A stretch of DNA of 24,238 nt from the NCBI GenBank assembly GCA_943704495.1, contig CALSCR010003533.1, forward strand, positions 1 through 24,238. Direction: 5' to 3'. Origin of the DNA: Pigoraptor chileana. Its lineage: Eukaryota > Opisthokonta > Filasterea. This document shows, piece by piece, positions 1-11,175 of the stretch (within the stretch, counting starts at the first letter, position 1; every line of letters starts with the position of its first letter). Below the pieces are notes generated by a model, which ran no database searches, was not told the origin of the DNA, and worked only from the letters and a program-made list of their open reading frames with translations. The translations under genes were made by a program, and so were the position numbers.

Positions 1-74
<74 letters not shown>
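1..74. repeat. (CA)37 microsatellite in the last visible intron of the SGSM3-like gene
   Basis: Perfect CA dinucleotide run from the left edge to 74; the true array may extend outside the window. It lies about 100 nt inside the intron that begins at 173 on the minus strand, where it is transcribed as UG repeats. Confidence 0.97.
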
Positions 75-77
<3 letters not shown>

Positions 78-173
78 GAAGCCAGCGCCTCACAACTGTG
101 CTCACATGATGATTTAAATGCTTGCATCCTATTGTCAACAACAAAACCCACACACCAACGCACACCATCCTAC

Positions 174-3100
174 CTTGATGTCTCTCTGCGAGGCGCCTTC
201 CGCATACGACGCGTTGATTTTCGTCACGGCAGTGTAGAGAAGTTCCGGCGGCGATAGCTCTTTTGTGTCGTCGTCCAATTTAAACGCACGACAGAGTGCA
301 ACGCGTACTTTGGCGCGGTTTTCCCGGCGGGCATCGTCCTCCACAGCCTCTTGAATGAAGTCCCACACGTGATTCGGGGTGCCCATGCCTCCAGGGGAGC
401 GGAAACCGTGCATGAAGACTGCCTTGAGTGCGCGACAGAACGAGCCACGCACCAGTCGCGTTACTTCAAATGTGACAAGCTCGTCGCCAGCGCTCTCGTA
501 CTGCAATCACGGTGACGAAAAAAGGGAGAGATAGAGAAGGCGGGAAGCGGGGGGCGGGGCGGGATTTGTAAATATAAATGTGTGGAAAAGTGTATGGGAT
601 GACTGAGTCTACTTGTTTCACATAACATCAAGATGCACACGCGCAGAGTCATCACAACACGCACACACACATGCACACACGCGCGCACCAGCGAAGACAA
701 AACAAACAATACAATGTCGCACAAACAGCAGCGAATCCACCCACATCCTTGGATCGTTCGTCAAGCAGCTCCACAAACTTCGACGGAAACCAGCCTCGCT
801 CCTGCCCGCGCTCTCCCAACCAGCAGAGGTCGTCGGCCATGTTCACAACCGTAATGACTTCATTTGCCTCAAACCCAAGCTCATCGTGCGCTTCTGCCCT
901 GTATGCAATTTTTGCGCGGGCTCGCCGCGGCCGCTTGGACTGCTGCAGGCGGTCCTCCCGCTGCTTTTGTCGCTCGTGTCGGCGCACGTATTGCCGGTGC
1001 GTGGCAGGGATTTGTCCGTATTCCCCCACGTCGTCGGTGTAGTCGTCGGCCGGCGGTTCCATACGAAAGTGGCGCACAACGCTGATGATTGAGTTCTTCA
1101 GAGCGAGCAGTTTTTCTGTGGGGAGTGCAGCAGAGGAACGGATAAATTGTGTGATCCATTTGTCTTGTTCTTCTCTCTCCCCTCTCTTGCTGTGTTAAAG
1201 ACATGTGGAGTCCATGGGACACATCATCTAAGACACTGACTTGAATCCCACGTCTCTGATAACGACATAGTGCAGCGTTGCCCATGTGAGATTTGGCGGA
1301 TAAACATACACATCAAACAAGAAGAATACAGTGCTGTTTGCTCTCTTGTGCCATAGCAAAGGCATAAATGCCAAAACAACAAAACAACGACAAACACACA
1401 CACACACACATACACACACTAACAACATGACTCAAGTGCGAACATCCAATCTGGGTTGACCAAGTGCAATTACTAATACTATTACTATTACTATTACAAT
1501 TACTATGACTATTACAATTACTATAACTGTTATCATCAACCGCCCACCAGTGTTACTACGCTACCGTGTGTGCCCACTAAGCCCATCTCCCCACTCACTC
1601 ACCGGTGTGCGCAACATTCTTGGGCTTCTCGTCGACACGGACGGTGCGACCGGGCCAGCTAAAAAGACGCCCTGCCTGTCGCTGCGGGGGCGGACTCGCG
1701 GGCTTGCGCCGTCGCTCAGCGGGACGACTCCACCTTTCCCTGTCATCCAGTTCGGCGAGAATGGCCTTTGTATGCGGTTCTCGCTTGACTTCAATGTCCC
1801 ACTCTTCCATCTTGATCTGACCAAACGCAGTCTGCGGCGACAAGTGGGCACCGATTCAAGTCAGATAGTGTCTAAGGTGTTATGTCTACGGAATCCATTC
1901 TGGGGTTGGTTGAGTTGCGTGTTTGATCCTGAAACAAGTGCGCGTTTTAGTGCGTGATCAAATATGATTACATTAAAGCGAAGGCGACAACAGTGACATC
2001 AATAAAATGATATCAGACTATTACATCCATTAAACGCCAGGTTTTGTCACATGACACACACACAAACACACATATTAAAACACATGCCGCAACACACGCA
2101 CCTCCAACAGCAAGTCGACGTTGGACATATTGCCAGGGACGTCGGAGAGAGCGTTAAATATGCCCCCTGCGTCTCTGTGCTTTAAAATGGCCTCTTGCTC
2201 GTGCATAAGCATCGCAAGTGAGACGCGGAAGAGGATGATGGGGCCCTCGTTGAAAAAGCAGTCCCACACGCGCAGTAGCAGCTGCAGAGGGGAGACGTCA
2301 ATCCGAGTCAGTGTGTTGAGTATCTCTCCACAAGAAGAGAGATGTGTTAGAAAAAACTTGAAGAAGATGCACACGGAGAATGAAGCCAAGTTATAAGCAT
2401 ACACACGCGCACACAGACAAGCACACACATTACTGACACTTCGGAAGGATATAACGGACACAACTCTAAACACACAAGTTTGGGCAAAGCACAACAATAT
2501 CGCGCAACACACCTCGAAAGAAAGAACGTTTGAGAATATCGTAAGAAACCAATTGAGAGAAATGAGCGGCAGCTCAATTTCGCACTCTTGCAAGCGCGCA
2601 TCCATGCGGGGAATCTTCTCGGCAACAAAGTCCCTCAGCACGCGCTGATCCACTTGCGCGCCCAACAGCACCGCACTGAAGTAGCGCTGCGGCAGGAGGT
2701 CCTCCACAACAGACGCAAGCGTCCAGAACGAATCTTCCTCCTCCATGACTAGCAGAAGTGACGCGGCGATGACGCCCATGCCCTGGCAGTAGCCGATATC
2801 AGGATAGAGCCAGCAGAAGGCTGCAAGAACACGGCGGAGGCGAGGAATGCCCGGTGCGCGGAGGCTGCTGAAAAAGACATTGTTGGGGAGTGTCCGCAGT
2901 AGATCCTGTTCGTGCATACAAGGCAGGGTGGCAATGTTTGTAAATGTGAGCGAATGTGCATGGTGAATGTGTGTGTGTTTGGTCCAGACGAATGCTTGTG
3001 CGTGCATTCAAGAGCGGTCGGTATTCAGTGGTCGTAATACCGACGACAAATGATGCCAAGTTGAGATGCGTGATATCTTTTGTGCGTGTACGTGCGTGTA

Positions 3101-3993
3101 TGTGTGTGTGTGAGTGAGCTGTGCGTATGCGCAATGTGGCTTGCTATGTGCGTGTGTGTTCCATGGCCCTCCATGATGCAACACACCTTCTCAATCTGAA
3201 CCTGATATTCGCTTGTGTCCTTGGCACACAGCTCAAGAATGGCATTGTACGTCATGTCGGATCTGCGGCACTTCTCTGCGCCGCCAGACAGAACGTACCA
3301 CGCCCGCGCCCGCAGTGCGTGCGGTATTCCGTCACGCACAATAAGCGACAGTTCGGGAGACTTCTTGAGTCCGTTGCACAATTCGACGAGTCGCGCCGGG
3401 TTCATTGTGCTCGCATTGGCGGCAGAGGGATCGTCAGCGAAGTCGAGAAAGGCCGTCCATTTGAGCATTCGCAGGTCTTCCTCCGTCGCACTGTTCTGTG
3501 ATGCGTTGCCCTCCGAGTCTCCCTCCGACTGCAGCGTCGCCGTCTCAAAACCATACCGGTCGTACTCGATGTGCGGCGACACCTGAAACAGGGAGTCGGT
3601 TGATTCGGCGGTCCGAGCCTTGTCAAACTGCGCGGCTTCACGCATCGAAATGCCTCTGCGCGTGCGAAACGAAATCCGTTGCACGAGCTTCTTTCCCCAC
3701 CCAAAATTCCACGCCTTCTGCGTCGGACGCAGACTTTCTACGACGCCGGAGAACTCGGGCAGCGGCTTGTCCTGTGTGTGATGCGCCGATTCGCTTGCGT
3801 GTTCGGCAGGCGACAGACCTTCGTCCTCACTCGAGGACGACGAGCCAGTGCCGTCATCTTCCGAATCTAAGTCCAGGTCGTTCGTGGATTTGCCGAGAGA
3901 CAGTTCCTTGTACTGCGAGTACTCTTCCCCGCCAAACTTGCGGCGTATCGACTGGCTCAGGCGGAGGGCCGCCCGCCCCATGTTCATTGTCAT
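174..3993 (-). CDS. SGSM3: SGSM3/RUTBC3-like TBC-SH3-RUN Rab GTPase-activating protein (3' end outside window)
   Basis: Predicted Rab GTPase-activating protein of endosomal traffic. Coding exons in order: 3187-3993, 2513-2905, 2102-2281, 1603-1831, 745-1115, 174-500; every junction keeps frame, giving 769 residues, and the last donor (AAG|GTAGGA) splices beyond the left edge. Start is the first of three close ATGs at 3993, 2 nt after a TTTGCAG that may be a leader-intron acceptor. Residues 1-190 include an acidic/serine stretch absent from the human protein. The TBC domain (about 222-450) has the arginine-finger motif IEKDLLR (R273) and the glutamine finger in GYCQG (Q310). Exon 5 holds an SH3 domain (about 600-657: ELGFEANEVITVV, WLGE, GWFPSKFVELL). 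Exon 6 holds the first half of a RUN domain (LVRGSFCRALKAVF, LSPPELLYTAV). TBC, SH3, RUN in this order is diagnostic of SGSM3. Function is inferred from the family. Confidence 0.88.
1202..1256 (-). repeat. Dispersed repeat, copy 1 (SGSM3-like gene intron 4)
   Basis: Reverse-complement copy of a roughly 52-bp unit whose core parts are GATTCAAGTCAGTGTC and CCCATGGACTCCAC. Unlike the other copies it has no (GA)n flank and it carries a few extra bases in the middle. It lies in the sense direction relative to its host gene. Confidence 0.75.
1393..1535. repeat. (CA)n run followed by an ATT/ACT trinucleotide repeat
   Basis: Positions 1393-1419 are an interrupted CA run. About 1469-1530 is a degenerate ATTACT/ACTATT repeat. 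Both are in intron 4 of the SGSM3-like gene. Confidence 0.85.
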
Positions 3994-4560
3994 GGCTGCA
4001 AACACGTTAGTATGACGCCCACACACCGGAGGGATCACAACAAGGCACTTTTAAACTCCTGCTTTGTGTATATATCTATCGTCTGCGCTTCCCACAACTT
4101 CCAATGGTTTGTTTTTGTTGCTCGTTGTGGCGACTTCAAGCCCCTCGTAATAGTGCTTCCACAGAGGGGAGTGTCTGCAACGGCTTCACGTGTTGACACT
4201 TTATCGGAACGGAAACTAAAATCGTAAAACACCCCCCCCTTAAACGAGGAAAACTGAAAATTTAAGCAGGCACCACGTGATCTCGCCCTTTCGTGTGCGT
4301 CTTAGGGGAGTGAGTGCGTGCAAGAGTGTCCACTGAATGCTAATGCTTGTTGTGTATGCCACGGTGAATGTTGCGGTGAATGCCACGGGCCTAATTTAAA
4401 GGGTGCGCTGCATGGTTGGTGAATGGTAGATGGTAACAGCCGCACCGGACAACGTGTGATGCCAGGGTGTGCAAAACGACACCGAGTAACGCTTCGCTTT
4501 CCCCTTGCAAACACAACCAAACTTCCATACATACGCGCAGTGAAAGCACAGCCGCTCCAA

Positions 4561-4628
<68 letters not shown>

Positions 4629-4854
4629 GCTCATGACATCCCGCCGCAGCCGCCGCACGCGACACAATGCACCGTCCTGATCTCCTCGACGTCGACCGGC
4701 TTCCGTGCGATCGCAATAAAGCACTGCCATTTCATTCTAATGTCAGCATGTGACGCTTCAGTGCTACAATACTTCTTCCTTTCGCTCGTTGTGTGGCTGT
4801 AATCCCTTTCTTCATCCACTTCTGTGCAGGGCCGTTTCACGTCGGTGCACCAAC
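3994..4854. promoter_or_regulatory. Head-to-head promoter region between the SGSM3-like gene and REC8
   Basis: 861 bp separate the two divergent start codons. Visible elements are a TATATAT at 4069-4075 (about 76 bp upstream of the SGSM3-like ATG), CACGTG palindromes at 4187 and 4274, an (AC)31 run at 4565-4627, and a TTCTGTGCAG at about 4821-4830 that may be the acceptor of a REC8 leader intron. Promoter function is inferred from position. Short frames here with runs of Cys/Val or Thr/His are translated microsatellite. Confidence 0.5.
4565..4627. repeat. (AC)31 microsatellite in the divergent promoter region
   Basis: Uninterrupted AC dinucleotide run about 230 bp upstream of the REC8 ATG. 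Alternating purine-pyrimidine DNA of this length can form Z-DNA (general knowledge). Confidence 0.97.
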
Positions 4855-7800
4855 ATGTTTTACTCACACGAAATCCTCTCTCGCAAGGGCGGAAAGCTCG
4901 GTATTGTCTGGTACGTGCCCGAATGTCTGTCGTCTGCATTGTACCTAACATCTTGTGTGTGTTTCTTGTGCGAGATGCAACAGTTTGTGCAAGATGGTAG
5001 GAGTAACGCATCCATTCCTCATGGCGCCAATTTTTAAAGTGGACTAATAAACAGATTCTGGCGCCGAGTGCTCATAATTATTGTGTTACTCCGTCTGCCT
5101 GTCTCTCCATCCTCTCTCCATCCTCTCTCTCTCTGCCTCTCTCAAAGGATCGCCGCGACATTCAATAGCAAAAATGTGCCGATATCGAAGCGTGAATACA
5201 AAAGCGTCAGCGTCGTCAACGTCTGGTGAGCGCAGAAGGCTCGGCGTCCGTTCCAGTCTTCATGCATTTGCGTCTGCATCAGTTCCGCATCCACGTCTTG
5301 AACGCCCATCATAACACGCGAACTGTTACTAAAACTTTTCATCTTCTGTGCAGCGATGAAGTCGCGCATCCGCCGGCCCCTTTCTCGCTCCGTCTGTCGT
5401 CCAACCTGCTCGTGGGCATCAGCAGAATCTACGAGCGCCAAACCAACTACTTTTGGAGTGAGTCCATGTCGGGTTACATGCATCCACTTGTCACTTGTAT
5501 GTAATCTGGCTTTTAATTTTGCACTGACCTCAGGAATGGGTCTGAGTCACCTCCATCGATTCCTTCCCAGATGCGCAGCCCCTCTTCACTCACTGCCATT
5601 GGATAGTTTACTGTTACTTCTCGACGGATTTCTGACATCTCATCTTGTTTTCGCTCTCCGTCGCACTGGTACACACAGGCGATACGCGGCAGCTGCTCTA
5701 CAGTGTGAACCGTGCCCACGTGACGGCATCGAGCGCGATCGAGTTGAACCAGCCGCAAGCTCGGTGAGTGAGCCGTGCAAGTCTCCCGACATTGAGCTTG
5801 CTTGTGTCTTGCTCACATGTGCTCTCAACCGCATAACAAACCTCTCTCCTTTCCGATTAACCTTCTTTCCACCCTCACCAACTCTCCTCAGTTTCTATTT
5901 ACTTTGCGTCCATTAAACACCCACCCACCCATACTCACGCACACACACACATGCACACATGCACAGCTTCGAGGCCATCACCCTTCCCACCGCTGCTCTC
6001 AACTCGTCGATCGACTACACATTTGAGGAGATATCGTCGCAGATGCTGATGGAGGGCAATGCCGGCAGGGCGGTGAGTGCCATTACATCCTTCGATCCCA
6101 TCCTATTATAACGCCCCCGCATGCAATAAGACCGGAATTATTGTTCGACCGGTTGTCAATCTTCTGAGGATTGCGCGCGGTTTGAATTTAGCGTCTGGCA
6201 ACTTCATATGTAACATCTTCCCGCCCAATTTGTCTGGCACGAACTGTCTTTGGTGACTCTTATGCTGATTAATGTTTATTGCAGGGCGACGGCGAGTTCA
6301 TCAGTGTTCCACTTTACCGACAGCGCCGCGCCAGCGACGCCAACCACTTGGCGGATCCGTCCAACAGCCCCATCGGTAAGCATTGAAGTGGCAGCAGACC
6401 AGCCAGTGTGCGTCGACATTTGCATAGGATGTTGACTCTTACTCTGTCGTTTCATCAATGATTCAGAGCGTCCGCGTCGGCCACACTCCCTCGGTAATTT
6501 CATTCTCTCCCCATGTGTCTGCACCACGTGATGCAGGTGGCGGACTTGCGCACGTTGCACACCATGCCAATATCCGGCTTGTTGAGAAGGACCTTGACAC
6601 AACGCGCACCTCCATTGAGATCCCCGGCGATGATTTCGGCGGGAACTTTGACGGGTATGTGACATTCGATCCTACGTGTTGCGGCGCCATTCGTAAACAT
6701 TACTGAAGTAATCAGCGCCTATCGAATTGGTTGGAAGCCTGTTTCAACGTGCAATAGCACTACTTTATGCCAACATTTAACATTCGCTTTCATCTCTTTG
6801 AATTTTCAGTGGCTTCGGCGGTGAAGATGCCTTTTTTGGCGTCCTCGAACACCAACCAAGCCTTGCGGGGAGCTTCAGAACACGCTCTTCACTCAATGAC
6901 ACGCGCGACAGCCGCGGCGGCGGTATAAAATCCACCTGTCTTGATGCTGCATCTTTCACTCTTTCCACTCCAATAAGCATATATTGACATTTGATTTGAT
7001 GTGTGCTATGTACAGACGCTTCAGTGAGGCTGTGTCTGACGCTGTATGCCTGTCCTCGTGCAGTTTCCTCTCATGACGACACGGGAATGATTGGTGGCGA
7101 CGCAGACATTGCGTTTATTGGAGATAATGTGAGCATTGCACCACGTTCGGATGTTACACACGAGTTGCCCATGTGTTTGTGTATGAGTGCGTGTCAGTGA
7201 ACCGTCGTATTTTAATGCCATAGCATGCGGCTGCCGTCCCTACTCGACACTAACAATGTGTTGTGAGAATATTCTTGCTTGTCACGTGCAAATAGGGCTA
7301 CGACATGATGCAGATCGACGCGCCTGGCCCTGCCGTAGACGCAAAGGAAGCGGATCCCGCGGGTCTGCAGGGCCGTCGCAAGCGCAAGCGCACCCTTCTT
7401 GTTGACGCCGACATACAGCTTAACAAGGATGCCTACCGCACGCAGCTCATCGACACATCCGCCATCACGCACCCGCCCGGATGTACCGGCCTAGAGGCAT
7501 GTAATGACCCACTTCCGTTCATTTACCTCTTGAACACTTTGTTTGTTGATGCATAACGAGAAGTAACCGATTCTGCTTCGGTTTTCATCACCGAGGAACA
7601 GTCCCATGCGCCACCCGGAATGAAACGAGTCAAAGTCGGATGGATCTCGCCATAGCCAAAAGAATAACCCTTTCAAATCGTCCGTTTGCAGGCACGTAAT
7701 AACGTAAAGAGTGCGGCGACACTTCTTGCAATATCCGCGTTTGCCCACCAGAGTGAGTGTCGTGTGCACTCTGTCACGTGTTGACATTTTGTCGAGTGCA

Positions 7801-9128
7801 CAGGCTGGCATATTTTCCAGTCGAGTGCGTCGTTGTCTCAACGTCGTTGCACACTGTCGGTCTGTCCCCTGCCCCTTTCCACCTTAATCCATGCAACACT
7901 CCGACAATAGCCTTTGGGCGTACGGATGCGTCGCGTCCTTCGTGGATCGGCTCGTTTGAGAAGGAGCTCGGGTCGCTCTGCAATAGCAAGACCAAGCGAT
8001 TCGGCGGGGAAGGCAAGTGTCACCACTGTCTATAAGATCCCGTAATTATATAGGGCATCCACGGCAATGAGATGTAGCAATCCTCTGCAGTGTGGTCTGT
8101 CGTTGTGTCGTGTACGCAGTACATATCGTTGTGTGATGGAACATCCGTATTGTTGTGCTCACCAACGAGGCTCTTGCATCACTGCATACGTCACTCAGGT
8201 GTGCGTGGTCTCAACAGCTCCAACGAGACGGCGGGGACGGACGGTGTGTGTCCTTTGTTGTGTCTGCCCTTTGCAACCATCGAATACTAGATGTATCGCC
8301 ATTCGTTCCCCGAATGCAAATGCACCCCCACCCCCCCTCATTTCTCGGTGGCCCTATCTATTTATCGCGCAATCGCCATCACCCAATCCCCTTCTATACA
8401 TTCTGTACTCCCACATCGTCCTCGTACGAACAATGTGCACTCGCCACACACATGCATCAGGCACCCGCCTCGGCCAACCGGCTCCAGTTGACGACAGCTT
8501 CGGCGGCGGCGATTATTATGACGACCCGAACATATCTAACGAAATTAGCCTCAACATCACACGCGACGTAAGTCCTTTATTCTCAACATTGGGTGCTTTT
8601 TTTGAATCAGTGCATCATTTTCGCCTTGCTATCACAGTTCATCCTGTGTGCATTTCTGCATCTGAAACTCATGCGATGTGTCAATGGCCTCCCCCTTCCT
8701 TCCGCTTCCCCTCCCCCTGACAGAGCATTCCTGAGGATGTTGAGTTGTTGCGTGCGGCGGAGAAAGGGGACCGACTGTCCTTGCCACGTGGCCGCCTTTC
8801 CCTTCCGTGGAGTGTGTCGCCGGCGGTCTCAGGTAGGGTAGCAGCATCCGATGGCATCATTGGTCTTGCACAATCCAAACTCGACTCTTTTAAAGTGGAT
8901 CGAATTGGCATTCTTTTTCAACGCACATACACACACACGCTGCGTCACATACTCATTTTTCCTCTTATCTCCTTCCACTCTTAGATGCAAGCAAGAGGCG
9001 CGATTCACTGTTGCGCCGTGGGCCGTCGCCCCTCTCCGACCGAGGCGATGGGCAAGGCGATCGCGATCCCTCTGACGGAGAGCCACGCCCGAGGTGACTG
9101 CTCCTCTACCCTATTATACCCTCCCCTG

Positions 9129-9209
<81 letters not shown>

Positions 9210-10450
9210 CCTTCGCTAAATCCCCTTCGCTTCCTCCGTCTGCAACAATCATCCCAACCCCATGCACAGGCGCTCTGGGCGTCGCTCGTCCGTCGCCCCT
9301 GGCCTTGGCCTTGCAGCACGCGGCCTCTCACCTCTCACGGAGGCCGCCACAATGGAAAATCTCGGTGAGGCATTCATCTAATTGGTGTTTGTGTGACCGC
9401 ATGGTCCACTGCAACACTTCATTGGTATTGGGTCGACTGCGTGTCCACTGATTGGGATCCGTGGCAGGCAAATATGATGCAGCCGATGATAACCGCCAAT
9501 GATATATACTAAACTCCCTCAAGCGCCGTTATCTTGCGGGTCTATATATTCTCGCCGGCTGCTTCATTGACATTATGCGTCCTTATGTTTTGCATTGCAC
9601 TGTGTCTCTGCATTTGCTGTTCCCGTTGTGTGCAGGAGAGGAAATGGCGGTGGAGTACGAGGGTTATACCACTGGCAGTTACGACGCCTTTAGTGCGGCC
9701 GGCGCTATGATTGAGGAGGAAACACGTGACTTTCTCACGTGAGTGCGTTCCACTCTTCACTTCCATATTCACTGTTCTTGCATGTCGCTATTGGCCTCTC
9801 TTGTCAGCCCTGCATGGCACAGGATGGACACAATAAGCACTGATGCATTCCGTCCCCTGTCATGATGTGCCCATTCCGGCCTCCGTGATTTTGCAGATAC
9901 TTCACGTCAAAGCTGGACGGCAATGAAGCAACGCTGGGCTCGATTCTTCCCGACAATGCCGTGCGTCTTGTCGCCGCAAAGGCCTTTTTGCACGTCCTCT
10001 GTGAGTGCGCATCGTGTTGTTGTCTGGCATTATTCAGTGGTGTGTGCGGAAAGTAGTATCATTGTTAGTGCAATGGCTGGCATCGCTGGTTGTGTTGGTT
10101 TAGTTGTGTTAACCAGTGGTTGCGCTAACTGCATATAGTGCACTCACTGCGACCATTCTCCATGACTCTCGGCAACCGATTGAACAATGGCCGTTTCTTT
10201 TTCAATATTGACTGCTCATATCTCACACCAATGTAACGCACACACGTAGTGACACACACACGTAGTGACACACACACGTAGTGACACACACACACGGACG
10301 CACCGCCTGCTCCCATCTCACACTAATACTGACGCAACCACGTATCAATTTGCAAACCTATTTGCAGCCCTTGCGTCGCACAGCATTCTGTCCGTGGCGC
10401 AGTCACGCGCCTATGGACCCATTGCTCTGTCACGCGGACTCGCATACTGA
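4855..10450 (+). CDS. REC8: Meiotic cohesin kleisin REC8, 20 coding exons, complete
   Basis: Alpha-kleisin closing the SMC1-SMC3 cohesin ring in meiosis. Exons: 4855-4910, 5148-5225, 5354-5457, 5679-5763, 5967-6072, 6285-6375, 6537-6654, 6810-6922, 7064-7128, 7296-7496, 7692-7752, 7911-8012, 8199-8243, 8461-8567, 8724-8832, 8985-9093, 9270-9364, 9636-9738, 9897-10000, 10368-10450. All phases agree and give 644 residues ending in TGA. The N-terminus (MFYSHEILSRKGG, then KREYKSVSVVNVCDEV, FSLRLSSNLLVGISRIYERQ) matches REC8 (KREY, FSLYLSAQLQIGVIRVY) better than RAD21. Residues 583-644 form the C-terminal winged helix that binds SMC1 (VRLVAAKAFLHVL, YGPIALSRG). The middle is variable, with a basic RRKRKR segment and an LPW motif near 473. 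Two introns are GC-AG (donors at 7497 and 8013); removing either from the model breaks the frame, except for the alternative described in the findings. Head to head with the SGSM3-like gene. Confidence 0.9.
9133..9208. repeat. (CA)38 microsatellite in REC8 intron 16
   Basis: Uninterrupted CA run ending 61 nt before the exon 17 acceptor at 9269. Confidence 0.97.
10239..10296. repeat. 16-bp tandem repeat, three units, REC8 intron 19
   Basis: Unit CACACACGTAGTGACA recurs with a 16-bp period; the CGTAGTGA core is seen at 10245, 10261 and 10277. Confidence 0.9.
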
Positions 10451-11175
10451 ATTACATGACCAGCGATCCTCAGTACCCCTCCATCAGTCTGAAAATGGAA
10501 ATAGCGCCTCACTGAGTATGAACCCCGCGGGCAGTCACATTGCCGCGGCTGACATTGGTGCAGATTTACTGGTCCACTTTGTAAACAGCTTTTCTGTTTT
10601 TTCTTCTTCTTATCCCTCTCTCGCTTCCCTTCGCACACTGACTTGTATACTGCACACACCTTCCGTCACACACACACACACACACACACCTACTCTCACC
10701 CATGCACAACCCTGCTCTCCACTTTGGGGTCATTTTCATGTGATTTTTGTTAAAAATGCTGAGCAGTTTGTTCAATACAGTCGAAACAAACGCTTTTGCG
10801 CGGCGATGCCACATCACAAAACAACATCAACAACAACAACGCAAGCGCGGGGAAATGCGAGGAATACGAAAGAGGGAGAACGAAAATAGCGAAAACTGAA
10901 AACGAGGAAAATATAGTCGAAAAACACCGGGGAAAACGAGAGACAACGGCAGGCGGAGGACAGATGTCAGACGCGCGTGTGTAACCGATTATGAGAGAGC
11001 AAGATACAAAGTGAGAGAGATATGTAGGTTCCTCTTGGGCGCTGTGCCCATGGACCCCACAAGTGTAGAGAAACACAGAGAGAGAGAGAGAGATGTAGGA
11101 TTCAAGTCAGTGTCATAGGCGCTGTGCCCATGGACTCCACAAGAGAGAGAGAGAGAGAGAGAGAGAGTTACTTAC
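10451..11175. other. Spacer between REC8 stop and the kinesin fragment
   Basis: 725 bp with no convincing coding sequence on either strand. It should hold the REC8 3' UTR, although no clear AATAAA was found. It contains a (CA)n run at about 10667-10689, an A-rich segment (10800-10960), two copies of the dispersed repeat (11024-11143) and (GA)n runs that stop 1 bp before the kinesin donor region. I searched the minus strand for the missing kinesin exon (YTMMG and later motifs) and found none. Confidence 0.7.
11024..11167 (+). repeat. Dispersed repeat, copies 2 and 3, with (GA)n flanks
   Basis: A partial copy (about 11024-11065, GCGCTGTGCCCATGG then CCCCACAAG) and a full copy (11092-11143, GATGTAGGATTCAAGTCAG through CCCATGGACTCCACAAG), each followed by a GA-rich tract (11080-11093 and 11143-11167). 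The start-to-start distance is about 70 bp. Confidence 0.85.

Noticed and set aside
2075-3007. 310-codon minus-strand frame reading through two introns of the SGSM3-like gene
   Set aside because: TBC alignment requires removal of the two intron segments (2282-2512 and 2906-3186), which have good donor and acceptor sites.
4302-4730. Frames with long Cys-Val or Thr-His runs around the AC repeat
   Set aside because: These are translations of a pure dinucleotide repeat in an intergenic region, with no similarity outside it. The same applies at 9005-9368, 15032-15361 and 18098-18503.
10451-11175. Downstream kinesin exons hidden before REC8
   Set aside because: The minus strand was read in all frames for YTMMG and later motor motifs and none was found.
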